A stretch of 64,000 bases of DNA. Origin: Whalleya microplaca. Taxonomy: Eukaryota; Ascomycota; Sordariomycetes; Xylariales; Xylariaceae. Shown here in pieces: positions 47,326-61,093 of the stretch (the first letter of the stretch is position 1; each line of letters begins with the position of its first letter). Both the position numbers and the translations under genes were made by a program. Under the pieces are notes generated by a model. It saw only the letters and a program-made list of their open reading frames with translations, had not been told where the DNA came from and did no database searches. Location of the stretch: positions 557,323 through 621,322 of the forward strand of contig MU385735.1 in NCBI GenBank assembly GCA_022497155.1, given 5' to 3'.

Positions 47326-50300
47326 TGTGTATTATCTCTCTACACAGTATACACAGTAGGATGCTAGGTCCTGTCAAGGTGTGCAGGTGAGAAAAACAGA
47401 GCCGGGCGGTCGTGGCGTAGTATGTACTATCCGTACTATCCGTACCTACTAGAGCTGATAATGAATTAATTACCTGTGCTCAGTGGTGCTGTTGTTTGCG
47501 GTGCTGTTGTTTGTGGTGCTGTTTGTGGTGCTCTTTGGTAGTAGTTACTTGAAGGTGAACGACCACTGGGGACAAGAGGAACAATAGGCAGAAACGGGGG
47601 GAGAAGAAAGTTTTGGGAGGGAGGGCGCTGAAGGGGAGGGGTGGCGACCCTCTAAATACGGTGGCGCCCAGGCTGGCAGAGCTGGCTGATTTTCAAATCA
47701 CTGAAGGAGGGGAGGGGGTGGGCTAAGCTCCTCATATGTGTTGCCTGCAGCGCCAGACCTCCAGCGTCCCTGGTACTTGTACGAGTACCGCCGTCCACGC
47801 ACAAACAGCTGCACATTTCACCACCATAAGCCAATTCATTTCAACTATTATAATTTATTTCAGTTGAGCACGTATTAGACACTGCAATATGCACTTTGCA
47901 TCATCAATACTCTATAGTTGATGGTGTTCTGCTCTTGTTGCTTTCGGCTCGGCATGTCTACAGGGCTCATGGTAGTTGTCACTTCGGAAGCCAGGTGGTG
48001 TGGGAGGAGGGAGGAGGTAGGAGGTACGCAGTACTGCGTATGGTATTGCACTCAACTTGTATCTGGCGCGTTTGGAGGGGACCTGATCAAATCAGCCCAG
48101 CCCAGCCCCGTAGTAAAAGAAAAATTCAGCAGGCACAAACCAAACCCTTCCCAACTCGGGAAATCACTGCGACTGCGATACTTCGACCGCGATACTTCGA
48201 CCTCTACAACAATTGTTATTATTGCCAGTCACTACACGTCACCTTCTATCAGATGGTGCCATTTTCAGATGAGCTCGGTGCATTTACGCCTCGTCGCGTG
48301 TCTCAATAATAAGATTTGCTAGTTATTACCAGTGCTTGCATCGGTTTTGTAGTTCTGGATGCTGCGCGTGACCGATAGTCGATGCCCTGAAGCCATCCCG
48401 AGCTTCCAGGGCCTTTAGAGAGTGACCTCGGAAGGGCGCCGCACTAGAAGCCCTGAAGACGGGCGAAAGTACTGGACTTTTGGTGTTGTCAGCATCCCGT
48501 CCTGCCCGTCGCTTTTTGATGGTTGCACCCGCCCACGGTAATCTGCCAATCAATTGGCTCAGCCTGGAGGTGCAGGTGTCGCCCACCAAATCAATCACAT
48601 CAGTGCTCTTCTCAGTGAAGCGCCTAAAGCGGCGGCAATCGCCGGCCGTCTCCTGCCATCGTCCTGAGATTTTCAGGGTCAAACCTACCCCCCCCAACAC
48701 CTTCCCAATTTTCCCAATTTCCAGTGCTCGCAACGCGACCCAGTGAGCCCGGCACGCCCCCTCCCTCAACTTTTCCAGCTCTTCATCAGTCCCGTCCAGC
48801 ACTGGCACACTTCAAAGCTCAGAGACCTTCAGCGCCAGCCTATTTTAACGACATCTGAAAGACACTATTATTATACTTTCTCAATCTTCCGTAATTTCAA
48901 GATACCCCTAGACTCTCCCAACCTAGCTACAGCTAGCCCCAAGCATGCCCTCTGTAGACAGCTCATAATCAGCCATCTACTACCTAGGACATACCGGATA
49001 CCCAGCGGACCTCTTAGATTCTACACCGAGTTCGCCGCCGTGCAGCAAAGCAGTCGATTGAAACCCCGAGTTCCGTTTCTTCTTCCTACGCCTACTTGCT
49101 CATTCACTTCAGAGGTGTTACCAGTGATAGTCCATATATCGCCTTAGCTCTTCGTCTCATTACTACATACCATAATGAGTCTCTTCACCACATTACCCAA
49201 GCAATGAACTCCCAGCAGCGTATTTTCCAAACTGTGTTAACCCTAAAGGCCCAGACGTTCTGTATACATTCTATACTTGATTCTAGTCCTATAGCTATAT
49301 ATATATATATATATATTTACACTTTACCACTCAAGGATCCCACTACTGATATTACACTGGCTCACTATCAACAGCTGATAATGATCAGCTTAGCCAACAC
49401 TTGTCGAGTCTTTCACATTGTCTAATATAGCGTATAGTACAATAATTCATCAAGTACCTGCTATCTTGTAATGTGGCCTACTATCCGCGACATCTCTGCC
49501 GCCACCCGCCTGACTTTCCTTAAACATATATATATCAATATTAGGACTACCAGGTACATGTACTTGAAATTAGACGGGAATGCATTCGCCTAGTTATGGA
49601 CTGTATTATATTCTTTGATGTTGAACTTTTCTAACTCGTATTCTATTAATCAGATCATACTCCCAACAGCTCCGGAGGTCGTCGTAGACCCTAGGGGTCC
49701 ATTATTACTATTCAGAGACGCGTAACATGTGCGTGATAGCCCATGCTGTAAAGTCGCCAGCCCCGCTCTACTATCCTGTACTATCCAGAGACTACATACC
49801 TACTATACAGTCGGCAGGCTAGATCACATGTTGGATACCGATTATGATAGCTGCCACAGATATCATGAACCTACAGCGTGATTGTTGCCAAGACAACTAA
49901 ACCCTCTCGACATGAATACCGAATATGTAACCAATATATCTGGTGCCGCTCGAGGTCATCTATTAGGTCTAGATACTTATACACCATCCATTGATTGTTA
50001 TAGTCATGTATGGTTGGTGTCTCCAAGAGCTTACCTGTTGACTAAAACGCGTCGCGGTAGACTTGTATGATACTTGTGACGATATCAATCTTGTAGTTTG
50101 TTATAAGTTACCATTCATGTCTTCAGACAAATATGTGCTACTCTATCTATACCTTTTGATGGACATCATAGCTACTAAGTTTACATCGCAGAGTTGGTGG
50201 GCGGTGAAGGTTGCACTGAGATCAAATCCCTGTCAACAACTGAAACAAGTCCTGCCCTACCCCTCACTTAAGCTCGAGGTCTAGAAACCCCAACTGCAAC

Positions 50301-52033
50301 TGTATAACAAATACAAAGTAAACTCTCAGAGCATCTGCTGATAGAAGAAGGCTATTGGGGCCAAACGCGTGCAGTAGAAACGCGTTCGGCCCCAAGAAAC
50401 AAGCAACAATCGACATCATGGCACATACATGTTCTCCCCTAGTAAAAATTCGCTATTCTCATTGAGGTTTCCAAGCCATTAAAATAAGACGATCAATGAA
50501 GTCCTACCACCTGATGTTCTAATTAATTACACTGACCAGCTGCGACTAAGAGTTCTCGTACGTAATCTTTAGTCAACTCGGACTCGCATCACAATTCCTT
50601 AGTTTGAATAAACAGCACTTCGAAGTATATATACCAATACCTCGTAAGGCGGTTGTTCCACGTACATGTCTGCTGCAACCTGGTGATGTTGGCTACACGA
50701 AACCAAGAGATCACGTCCGATCATGACCGGACCAGCTAACTCACTCGTAATTGGATCATCTGAAGTCGACGGTCTGCAGATCCCGACTGGTCCCTGATTC
50801 TTACCTTATTCACAGGACCATAGAAACGGGACTGAGTTCATCCAGTCCGACAACACTGCCCCCTTCGAAAAGTACCTAGGTACCTGGCAGCCTGGTAAAG
50901 TCAGTCGATCTAAAACGGATCGCTACCTGGTAAGTGCCGGCTCAGCCGGACAAGCGAGGGCACTGAAACGATGACACTGACTCAACTACCAATCATCGGT
51001 TAGAACCGGCGCCCAGACCAGCTCTGATCCGTCAACTATCAATGTTTTGAGGCCAATTGAGTTCAGCGACAATCTATCATTCGTTGATAAACGTCAACTT
51101 ATTATTGACTACATGCATCCGTACGTACTTAGTAGCTTGATAACTGCGCTCACGTTCATACTTCTTGTCATGACTATAGAGATAGTATCACTTCTCCCCT
51201 TCTTCATATTCTACTATGTACATACATACGCAGTAGAGCCACCCAATTTACATACAACAATAGTGAGATAAAGTGCATAACGTTCCACAATCGAATAGGT
51301 AAGGCAGTGAAGCTCATCAGAGCTTACGCATTGATACGTCTCTGATCCTGGCCGATAAACTGGGCACATACATACATATACATGTATACCATCGTCACCC
51401 GCAGCTTTTACTAGCAACCGGAAGTATCTAATCGTATCTAATCGTTCGGCCATGAACGAATATGGCCCACTTAAAACCTGGTACCGCTGGCTTGGCACGC
51501 TTGGCAGATGCTTCATAGCTGAGACACGAGCCAGTGAGGAAGCCAGAGCCCCTCCAACAACCCCTCCAAACTGGCGATCTGTAGCACGAGCATCAAGGAA
51601 TAACAGGTGCACAATCAAGGAGCTCTGCTTGCCCCTCCCCCTCCTGCCCTCCCGCTACTGTCACTGACGGTCCCCCTCTCACGCCAGCTCCTGACATGCC
51701 ATGCCAGTGACTGACTGAGTGACAGCACTGACAGGCCTGACAGGCAATAGGTCTAACGTTAGGTTTATTAGGTAGCCCTTTAATAGTATCACGTCACCTT
51801 TATATTGATCAACGTATTATTGCCATCCCCTAGTTATACATACATGATAGCACTTCTAACCTAGCTGGGTCTGCTACCTATTTTAATCGAACCGAGGCCT
51901 CAGCATCCCCTCTCAACCATTCTCAACATCAGCATCAACATCAAAACTAACACTAACATCGGCATCCTCAATCTCTACAATTACCCCTAAAAAGAAGAAG
52001 AAGAAAAATAAGCAGTATTGAGAAGAGCCAAAG
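47326..52033. other. Long intergenic region
   Basis: About 4.7 kb. It holds the HMG gene promoter at the left and the het-c promoter at the right. A TA microsatellite lies at about 49297-49318. A 160-codon minus-strand frame (48808-48326) and a 134-codon plus-strand frame (48743-49147) overlap and have no recognisable content. A CCTAGGTACC motif is at about 50873. No gene supported. Confidence 0.5.
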
Positions 52034-54999
52034 ATGATCTCGATCAAGCCCTTCCCCGTCATCCTGGGGTTGGCTTTCCTGTTCGTGTTCGCTCGGCCAG
52101 CCCTCGCCTTTGGTGCTGGTAACATCGCCTCTATCTCCAAGGTCGAAGGACAAAACTGTGAGTCTACGCCCACATCTTACCCACATATTTTTTATAAGAA
52201 AAGCAATTGACCTATGAACTCGTATAGGGCGTCATGGCGACATCGAAGACACCCTCCTTACCATCTTGACAGCTCGAGCTATCGGTGGCAAGAAATTCGA
52301 CAAAATGATGGTCTCGCGTGTCTACTTCGGCAACTGGCTCCGTGACTACTCCCAGGCCATCGACGTGGGAACGACGAAGTCCGTTTCGGCGGAAGCAATC
52401 CGTCTCCTGCTGTGCGTGCTCGGGTTCCTGAGCTTCGGCTACGGCTCGCGAGAGTTCGAGGTCACCTCGGACCGCGTCGGCTGCTACCGCCCCGAAGACC
52501 ACATCGACAACCCCAAGAACTACGCCGACAATGTCGATGCTCGTCAGTACTATGACAAGCTGCGTGGGCCTGTCGACGAAAGTGTCGAGTTGGCCATCGA
52601 CGAGGAGACGGGCATGAAGAACTACATCGCCAATGAGCGCGTTCGCATCATGACTTCGGCCCTGCATGTCAGGAAATTGTTCACTCGCTGTATCGAGCTC
52701 GGCCGGAATTATCAGCGGAGAAACAACAAGGATGACCTCTACGAGGCACTACGTCTGCTCGGCACCGGTCTCCACTGCTTGGAAGGTAAAACACTCTTGC
52801 ATGATTATATATCCATTGGTATATAGGCTGACTCGATGTATCCTAGACTTCCTTGCTCACAGTAACTATACTGAACTGGCTCTCATCGAGCTCGGTGAGC
52901 GTGACATTTTCCCTCACGTCGGTCGCAACACGAGACTTCAAATTTCTGGCGCCCGACACGAAGTCTACCCCATCGTTACTGGTACCTTCGGTGGTGTAGA
53001 TTTCTTGCACTCCGTTGCTGGAGAAGGTAAGTAAGATTTCAAGGCGCTAGCCAATAATCCCTTCAAGATGATATCTAATCCTATTCTTCACAGTCTCGGA
53101 CAAGTTGACCCAGAATGAGATCCAAGAGCTCGAGGGCACTCTTCAGCAGAACTCGAAGAACGATACCAGCATTTTGGAGGGGCTGATCGACAAGATCCCA
53201 GATGGTGTTATTGGTGGCGACAACAAGAAGCAGAAAATGAACGACATCCAGAGCAATGCTACTAACGCGCAAATGGAGACCGCGTCAATTTCTCCCCGAG
53301 AGCCGGAAGAATTCACGCAATACATCCAACAGGTCTTTCAGCAGGTTATGCCTGCCATCGAATTCCACGATGAGCTTATGAAGGGCATCAGCGAGGCAAT
53401 TGACAAAATTCCTGTCCTGCCTCAGCTCATCGAACAGCTCGAGGAGCAGATGTCCGTATGGGTCTTCTCCATCATGGCCCCATTCGTTGTACCCGTGATT
53501 CAACAGGTCAAGAACGAGCTCCGCACCGGATCTTCCGAGATCATTGAGAGCAGCAAGAACGAGCAATACGTCGTTTTTGATGATGACAATTGCTCTGATC
53601 CCACACATTCTATGCTTTCTAAAGATCACTTTTCTAACGTTAGTTGCCTTAACTGAAACTTATTGCTCGCAGTACTAATCATAATTAGATCCTCAATGAA
53701 GTCGCTGGCAAGACTGCTAGCAAGGTTGTGGCTTGGGTTGTACCCCAACTCATGGAAGCCTGGGATGACGAGGGCGCCGATGTTGACCGTCTCATGAACC
53801 GTATCATCAACGGTGTCCTACACCATCCAGCTCAACGCCAGCAGGGTGAGGATGGCGCCCGGGAAGGACGCGATATCATGTTCCGTTCGATCGAAGATTG
53901 GTGGAACCAGATGGACGACCGTGAGAAGGACGAGTACCGCCAGAAACTCTCTCGCGACGGCGTCAAGAATGGTGAGAACCACAAGGAAGGTGTCGAAGAC
54001 TCTGGTCACGGTTGCGGAAAGCCTCTCGGTATGCACAAGAACTTCGCCGAGGGAGGGTCCGCCGAAGACCGCATCGCCAACGCGGCCGCGGGCGCCATTG
54101 TCGGGGGCGTCACCGGCGGTATTTCTGATTTCGTCAAGACTCAATCCGGCGGACAAGTGAACCTGCCCAACTTCAACGAGGAGCAATCAAGCAAAAGCTC
54201 CGGGGGCGGATTCCTTGGGGCTATCGGCAGCTCGTTGCTTGGCGGGGCCTTCAAGGACGAGGATAAGGAATCTCGCAGCAGCCGCCGCCAAGATAACGAC
54301 GGCTCGTACACGGAGAGCCGAACTGAGTACGGCCGCTCCGGGGACCGCTACGGCCAGGCCGAGTACTCCGAGAGTCATCAATCTGGCGGAGGCCAGCGCA
54401 GCGAGTACCAGCGCTACGAGCAGGATGACAGCGGTCGCGGCTACGGCTACCAGGAGCGCAGCGAGACCCGTCCCAACTACGGCGGTGGCGGTGGCTACGA
54501 GGAGCGCACCGAGCGCCGGTATGAGAGCAACGAGGACAGCTACCAGGGGTCCAGCGGTTATGGCCGACGCGGTGGGGATGATGGTGACAGTTACGGCCGA
54601 CGCCAGGAAGGCTATGGTGGTGGCCGACGTGAGGACGAGGGACGACGTGATGAGTATGGTGGTGGTCGCCAGGAGAGCTCTTACGGCTCCGGTGGCTATG
54701 GCCGTGAGGAGAGCTCGGGTTACGGCCGACCAAGCGGCTACGGGCGCGAGGAAAGCTCTGGCTACGGTCGTGAAGAGAGTTCCGGATACGGCGGATCGGG
54801 CGGTTACGGTCGTGAGGAGAGCTCAGGCTATGGTCGAGAAGAGAGCTCCGGACATGGCGAGCGCCGACACCACGAACGCCGTGATGATGAACGCCGCGAT
54901 GACGATTCTGGCGCAGGCGGCTTCCTCGGCCAAGTCTTAGACCGCGTCGGCGACGCCCTTGATGACAACGGCCGTCGTCGGGGTGGTGGTGGATGGTGA
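52034..54999 (+). CDS. het-c: HET-C homologue (heterokaryon incompatibility protein C)
   Basis: Secretory-pathway protein whose Neurospora homologue takes part in vegetative incompatibility. Five exons: 52034-52157, 52228-52785, 52847-53026, 53094-53638 and 53689-54999, all junctions in frame, about 905 aa. The start MISIKPFPVILGLAFLFVFARPALA is a signal peptide (residues 1-26). The conserved N-terminal domain includes WRHGDIEDTLL, FGNWLRDYSQAIDVG and the HVGRNTRLQISGARHEVYP region. A Gly-rich tail from about residue 685 repeats GYGREESS and related units and ends in RRRGGGGW. Glycine-rich tails are known in this family, where alleles differ mainly in a short central specificity segment. Which allele class this is cannot be told. 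Complete gene, no damage seen. Confidence 0.93.
54300..54990 (+). repeat. Coding Gly/Tyr/Arg/Glu-rich repeats in het-c tail
   Basis: Imperfect repeats encode GYGREESS, with five to six near-copies between about 54690 and 54860, preceded by looser YGRR/YQ/YESN units. The nucleotide repeats share GGC/GGTTACGG..CGTGAGGAGAGCTC-like units. Confidence 0.75.
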
Positions 55000-55890
55000 T
55001 CCTAACCGAGCGAAGACACTGCAGGCATGTCTTGGCACATCTGCTTGCGTTTGGACAAGTGGTTCCTGAATGTTGAGGTTTTGTGGGAGGGTTCGGTCTG
55101 CATTGGTTGAGATACTCCAAAAACAGGCGAGGTAGCTTGACGAGTCCACGAGGTAGCAGGGCTCTTTTTCCCTATTATATTTCAGTTTGCTGAATAACAA
55201 AACCCATGATGCTATGCAAATAAATTCTTTCGATCACAATTGACTGATGAATGTGTCAACTGGAACGACGACGTCATAGGGGCGGTTACAGATATCGGCC
55301 ATGGAATCTATCTGAGACCGAATACTTTCGGATATCTTCTCCGCACCTGCTCATGCGGGGAACTGCTAAGACAGAGGTAAACGGCCCTATCTCCAATATA
55401 TATCCCCAAGGGGCAATCTTCCGGCCGGTTGTTGTACACGGGCGATTTTTCCAGATGGCTCGTTGCATTTTGCCAGGGCCCTGCTCCACCCAGCTACGCT
55501 CCGTTCCTAACTCCAGCTCTACCTTAATTGCGCAGTCTACCTAGATAAGAGTTCACCACACGGCCCGCCATGCAGCTTTATAGGGCGCTCGGAAGACCTG
55601 CCCATAGTTTAGGAAAGAGATCGCTGGCTATGATGGCTTCGGGACAGGGGATATCCATGGGCGGTTGGCGCTGGTTCCTGTCTAGCTCATGTCAGTGAGA
55701 TTTTGGAGCTCTTTAAGAGATGGTGTGATCCTCTGTCGACGAATCCTTTCTGCTCTGCTGTAGTCATCCCTTTATCCCCTTCATAGCCTTTCTTCATAGC
55801 AGCAGCAGCAGCTATCTGCGGATAACCTCCGGTCAGTCAACTATACCTACCTATATCAAGCCAACCTCGGACCCAAAAAGCCACACAGCC
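55000..55890. other. Intergenic, het-c 3' end and GH45 promoter
   Basis: About 890 bases with a short AGC run (55799-55812). No gene seen. Confidence 0.5.
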
Positions 55891-56490
55891 ATGCAGCTCT
55901 CATACCTCCTCCCACCCCTCCTCGCCGCCGCCGTGGGCCCCTGGGGGGCCGCAGCGCAGGGGGCCTCGGGGACGGGGGAGACGACGCGGTACTGGGACTG
56001 CTGCAAGCCGAGCTGCGGGTGGACGGAGAAGACGAACAGCGGGGACGTGGTGGGGACGTGCGACGCGTCGGACAATCCCTTGAACGACAACGGGGCGACG
56101 GCGTCGGGGTGCGACAACGGCGGCGGCGGCGCGTTCATGTGCAGCAACCAGAGCCCGTGGGCGGTCAATGAGACGCACTCCTACGGCTGGGCCGCCGTGC
56201 GCGTCAGCGGCCAGGACGAGACGACCTGGTGCTGCGCCTGCTACGAGCTCACGTTCACGAGCGGCGCCGTGAGTGGTAAGAAGATGATCGTGCAGGCTAG
56301 TAATACGGGGGGGGATTTGGGGCAGAATCATTTTGATATTGCGGTAGGTTGGCCTAGGGGATATGTCTCCTGGCTTCTTCTCTTCATCTTTTCCTTTCTC
56401 TATCCCCTATTGGCTCTTCGTCTTTTCCCCTTTATCATCACACTATCATCACCACCAACACACACCACACAACCCAACCCCCACCGCAAG

Positions 56491-56547
<57 letters not shown>

Positions 56548-56921
56548 ACCGCCACTCTAACTAACACCTCCACCCCCCCCCACAGATCCCGGGCGGCGGC
56601 GTCGGCATCTACAACGCGTGCACGCAGCAATACGGGGCGCCGTCGAACGGGTGGGGCGAGCGGTACGGGGGCATCAGCTCGCGGGCGGACTGCGACAGCT
56701 TCCCCGAGGCCCTCAAGGACGGCTGCTACTGGCGCTTCGACTGGTTCGGCGGGTCCGACAACCCGGGCGTGCAGTTCCAGCAGGTCGCGTGCCCGGCCGC
56801 CCTCGTCGCCAAGAGCGGCTGCGCCCGCGGCAACGACGCCATCGACGAGACGCCCACGGGGCCCAGCAGCGTCGGCACCTACACGCCTGCGGCGGCTGCT
56901 ACGGGACGCGTGGGGTCCTAG
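55891..56921 (+). CDS. Secreted GH45 endoglucanase
   Basis: Glycoside hydrolase family 45 endo-beta-1,4-glucanase acting outside the cell on cellulose. Exons 55891-56343 and 56586-56921 with a 242-nt intron (GTAGGT...CACAG), about 262 aa. Signal peptide at residues 1-22 ([20 protein letters not shown]). The family hallmark [13 protein letters not shown] gives the catalytic base Asp36. NHFDIA at the end of exon 1 continues into IPGGGVGI at the start of exon 2, giving the catalytic acid Asp149. Other conserved parts are [21 protein letters not shown] and GCYWRFDWF. Cysteines of the compact fold are kept. There is no carbohydrate-binding module or linker. Exons are very GC-rich. The intron carries a long CT microsatellite. 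Complete and probably functional in plant-wall decay. Confidence 0.93.
56492..56543 (+). repeat. CT dinucleotide microsatellite in GH45 intron
   Basis: About 26 CT units in the intron, upstream of a poly-C stretch before the acceptor. The pyrimidine-rich strand is the transcript strand. Confidence 0.95.
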
Positions 56922-59145
56922 ATAGGTAGGTATGTAGAGGGAGATGGGGGGTTGGTTGAGTGGTGGGTTGAGTGGGGGGCAAGGGTGTGGGGGGTGGGTT
57001 CGTGGGGAGAGTAGATGAAGAGGAGGAAAAGAGGTTTGGGGCGTGGGGGTATGGGTTACTGTATATACATGCGTAAGTAGATGGGGGGTTATATGACAAT
57101 GTACATATTGATATGGTGTACATACTTTGATACGTGGTAATGTTTCTTATACATTGGACAAGGATGGGTCGAATAAGGCTCTAGAAGACTATCCAAATGG
57201 CCTCTTGAGACTTGAGAGATGAAGAGACTTCCACATTGTCCCGGTATCATCCATTGAATCTCTATCCTAGGACTATCATTCTTATCACACTAATTCTGAC
57301 TGGTTACGAAAACAATGCCTATCGACCTCGATCAAGCTTCTCAACTCGGGAAGATTTTTTCCCCTGCTAGGATTGAGCGGCGATGCTAATTTTCTTAGTC
57401 GTCGTCTCTGATTATCTATAAGCAGCTATCCGGTGAGTAGTCACCAGAAGGTAAAACAGTCGAGTCATTATTAAAGGGACGGCAGTTCAAGCACAGCTTC
57501 TAGATTTCAAGTGCCATTTAGATCCATACAATAGAATCCGACACGATACCATCACTGCCGCCAATACCATTGATCAACTGGAGTATCATTACTAGCTGCA
57601 AGTACCGCCAATCTGAAAGTGAAATTCAGTGCAGGATATGGGTAGAAGCCTAGGAGCATCATAGGGAGATGGAGGCACCCAGTAACAGAACACAAATCCC
57701 AAATAGAAAGATCGCTTTTCTGAGACCTGTTATCGAAGACGAAGTATGGGGACACGAGCTGCATGGTGACATGATAGATTATGGTATAAGATAGTATTCG
57801 TTATTGTAGGGGTATTTGTGCTAGAATATAGGAGATTGGGCGACCGATATGCTGCAATACAGTAACATCCCCAAAGGCTCTTAGATACACTTAGACTTAG
57901 ACTTACAACAATAGACGGGTATTCATTCTATAACTCTAATACTTTGATAACTAGACTTCAGAGTAGTTTGACGCCCTGGACGCCACTCTGAGAGCAACTG
58001 CGTCAATATGAATATAGCTAGGAGAGTAATGGGCATATGGGGGCCTTTAGCATATATAACCTTGTTATGAGATGGACTTCATACATTTTCCGCGCTAGGC
58101 TGTTTGTCATAGCTACAAAGGCCATAATACTAACTGTATTTAAATTGACATTTAAGCGAGTGTAAGCAATAAGCTGTATTATTTTAAACTCTGAGTTATT
58201 AATACTATAAATATAGTGGAAAAGTCTTTCTTTTTATTGGCAAATGTTTTACGTCTGCTTTATCCGAATAATATCAAAACTGATATTATGGCGTCAGACG
58301 TTTTCCTGGAAAAGATCCCCTTCTCCCCTGTCCTTTTCGGTCCCGGCACTCAACTGGAGTTTGGTATATAAGTAGCATTCACAAATACTTCTACCCCTTC
58401 CATAGTTATAGCCATAGCATTGGCTCCCAGCGGCTTGCGTTAAAGGAGCAAGCCAGGTCATGACAATATTCTATTACAGGGGACTGGCAATACTAGCAAT
58501 ACTTCAGTGCCATTTGGCTTGGCTTTTTTGTTATTTGTACTAAAAGATTCTTTTTCTAGGCCCGTTGCTTCAACACCCCACACAAATTCTAGGACTGCGC
58601 ACTCCTCTTCCTCGTTATTATCGCCCTGGTGGTCGGCTATCTGTACATCTCTAGCACTATGACCAGGGAGCCCCTCGGACTCCGCCTCGACAGCCTCGTC
58701 TTTTTCGTCTAAATGTGTTAAGATATGTCCTATAGGGCTGAGGGTGGTACTGGCCTACATATGGCCGGCCGCCTATACATGTATATATAAGGGGCTCTGC
58801 CACCTTCCTATAGCTTCACCTTGCACTAATTAAGTCACTATACTCCTCATTACTTTGTCCAATATTCACAAAATGTTGCTACATGTAAGGTCACGTGGTT
58901 TTAAGTTTCCTGATACATTTAAATTGGCAATGGGGATTTGCCATACGCATAAAGTTCGTAAGCATGGATCCTACGTCTAAGTGAAAGACTGCCGGATTCC
59001 ATATAGCCAAATAAGTAACAACATAGTAGCAATCTATACTACATCATACATTAGCCAAGTGAAGCATATACCCTTTGTAGAGACCAAGATGCTTGTTTAC
59101 CTCCACCATCTGTGTATATGACTCGATAGAACCGAATTTGTGACT
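56922..59145. other. Intergenic
   Basis: About 2.2 kb between convergent genes. It starts with a GT/GGG-rich stretch after the GH45 stop and becomes AT-rich. No gene seen. Confidence 0.5.
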
Positions 59146-61080
59146 TCAAATAATCTCAAAGTCTTTCATGGTCTTGTCCATAGTTTCCCATGCGGCCGAG
59201 TACATGACCGCAACCCCCACACGTTTGAACTTCGTCAAAGTCATGTCAGCCGGCACTAGTAGCAGTGCATAGTAATCGTTCTCTCCAAACGTGATCTCCC
59301 ATGTAGATGTAAAAATGTTCTTTTTTATTTTTATTTTTTAAATTAGTCATCTTTGCCGTGTGCAATGAGTGTGCAACTTACACCTTCTGGTAATTCAACT
59401 CTAGTTCCTACACTGTACTTTGGTGACCTTTGGATCGTGTATTTTCTGTATGATTCAACTTTTCTATTGAACTGTCAGTCTCCTTGTATTAACTGATACA
59501 TATATCTCTTCATGTTGCGTACTGGTGATCGTTATAAGTCCGCGGAAGTGTGGCAAGGACGGAGAAAACGATATCGAATTGAGGCCTTTCATCAAAACGC
59601 CCGAATCCAAGAATTCGACCAGGCTCGCCGCCATCAACTATCATCTGCAAGGGGGGTTTCGAGGGCTCCTGAAAGAAGGAACTGCGTATATCGAGACGAA
59701 GCCTATGAAATCCTTCACTGAACATCCATTCACGAACGGGGACTGGAACTGCAATACAGCAGTAACCTACCCCGTCAGGGTACCTCTTCATCCCCAGATG
59801 CCCATGGATGTTCAAGGAACCAAAACATGTAATCGAGAATGTTTTATAGGTCTTTCCCACGTGAATTTCACGATAATCATCCAGGAGCCATATCTTTCCA
59901 CCTTCGGTGTTAGCCCAACTCCAAGATGGCATTCCAGGAACTTTGCGGCGTAGTATGGTCGTTGAACAATGAATACAAAAAAGTACTACAGGCATCAAGC
60001 TATCCCATACCCCAAAATGATATCTACCGCGATTAAACCCGAGTGGACGTAAATAACATTCCTCCCACCGAAAATAGTGTTCAGTTTTGCTTATTTCAGT
60101 AGCAATTCCTTGGAGAGCTGGAAGCCAGTCCGAAACCCGCGTAAGGTCCAACGCTGTATACATCCGTAAAAGAGAAAACCAAGAATGATAACGACCATCT
60201 TGACAAGAAAGGGACCGGCAATTTCGTTCTTCTAGTCTTGCACGTTTGCAGGACCAAACTATGCCGTCAGGCATAAAATAAACCTTGCGTCGGGACATAA
60301 AGCTTTCTTGAAAAGCCCAAGCCCGTTTATCCAAAAGGCTATGCCTAGGGTCAACTTCTCCAATAGGCCTGGGTGAAAGGTAGCATTGGCCAAGAATGCG
60401 ATTTTTGTTGTTAACCAATGACACCGTGATAGTTCGTTTTCGTTCTGGCCGTTTAGTAAGAAACAAGCCCTTGCTAGAATCAGAAGCCCCAGAAGCTGCA
60501 ATCATCAATGTAGCCTTTTCGTATAGGGTGCCCATAATTGCTGACTCATGCTCCCACTCATCGTGGTCATCTTGTACGATGCAGAGAGAATCAATCCAGA
60601 GGTAATCGATGCCTATGCCTTTTGTGATAACCAGAGCCTCCTGGAAAGTCTTTGAAAGCTTATCAGGAGGAATGTTAACCTGATGTTCTTTCAGGTTTTC
60701 TTTTTTAGTGCAAAGAGGACGTTTGTGCTCAGGGCCCCAACGGTGGCTTAAAGCACAGTATTTTCCTTGCTTGCCCTTGCTTTCGATTAATTTCACATCT
60801 AGCTGGGGTGTGGTGCTTTCAATGTATAATACGCGGCTAGGGAGGTCCACGATATCGCCAGGAGCCAGAGTCAGGCCAGCAAGCGTCTTAAGACAATTTT
60901 CATGGGAGGATAAGCAGATTTGTAGCCAGTCTGATATGAGCGGCAAAGCTTCGGCCGGATCATTAGTGAATATAGGACGCTGTGTGCTGATTAACGGCAC
61001 GACTTCGTCGGTTAAGGCCCAGGGAATAGTCAACTCTGCTGCAGGGTTCCCTATATCAAGTATCAGGTATAGCCACAGCG
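59146..61080 (-). CDS. HET-domain protein (heterokaryon incompatibility family)
   Basis: Main exon about 61080-59523 carries an intact HET domain: KYCALSHRWGP, GIDYLWIDSLCIVQDD, YEKATLMIAASG, RAWAFQESFMSRRKVYF and WSWAN. Two short further exons were found. 59463-59382 reads KVESYRKYTIQRSPKY...VELPEG; 59319-59146 reads TSTWEITFGENDYYALLLVP...ETMDKTMKDFEII and then stops. Both join in frame with consensus sites (GTACGC...AATAG; GTAAGT, TGACTAAT branch, AAAG). The protein from the main exon on is over 580 aa. There is no ATG at its 5' side; the frame runs back to about 61080 (LWLYLILDIGNPAAEL), so the true start lies in a damaged upstream part (see 61094-61374). HET proteins trigger cell death on incompatible fusion (family knowledge). 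Functional status is doubtful. Confidence 0.8.
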
Positions 61081-61093
61081 GTAAATGGGATGT

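Noticed and set aside
48326..49147. Overlapping 160-codon (-) and 134-codon (+) frames
   Set aside because: Overlap each other in a GC-richer patch; neither shows a recognisable motif.
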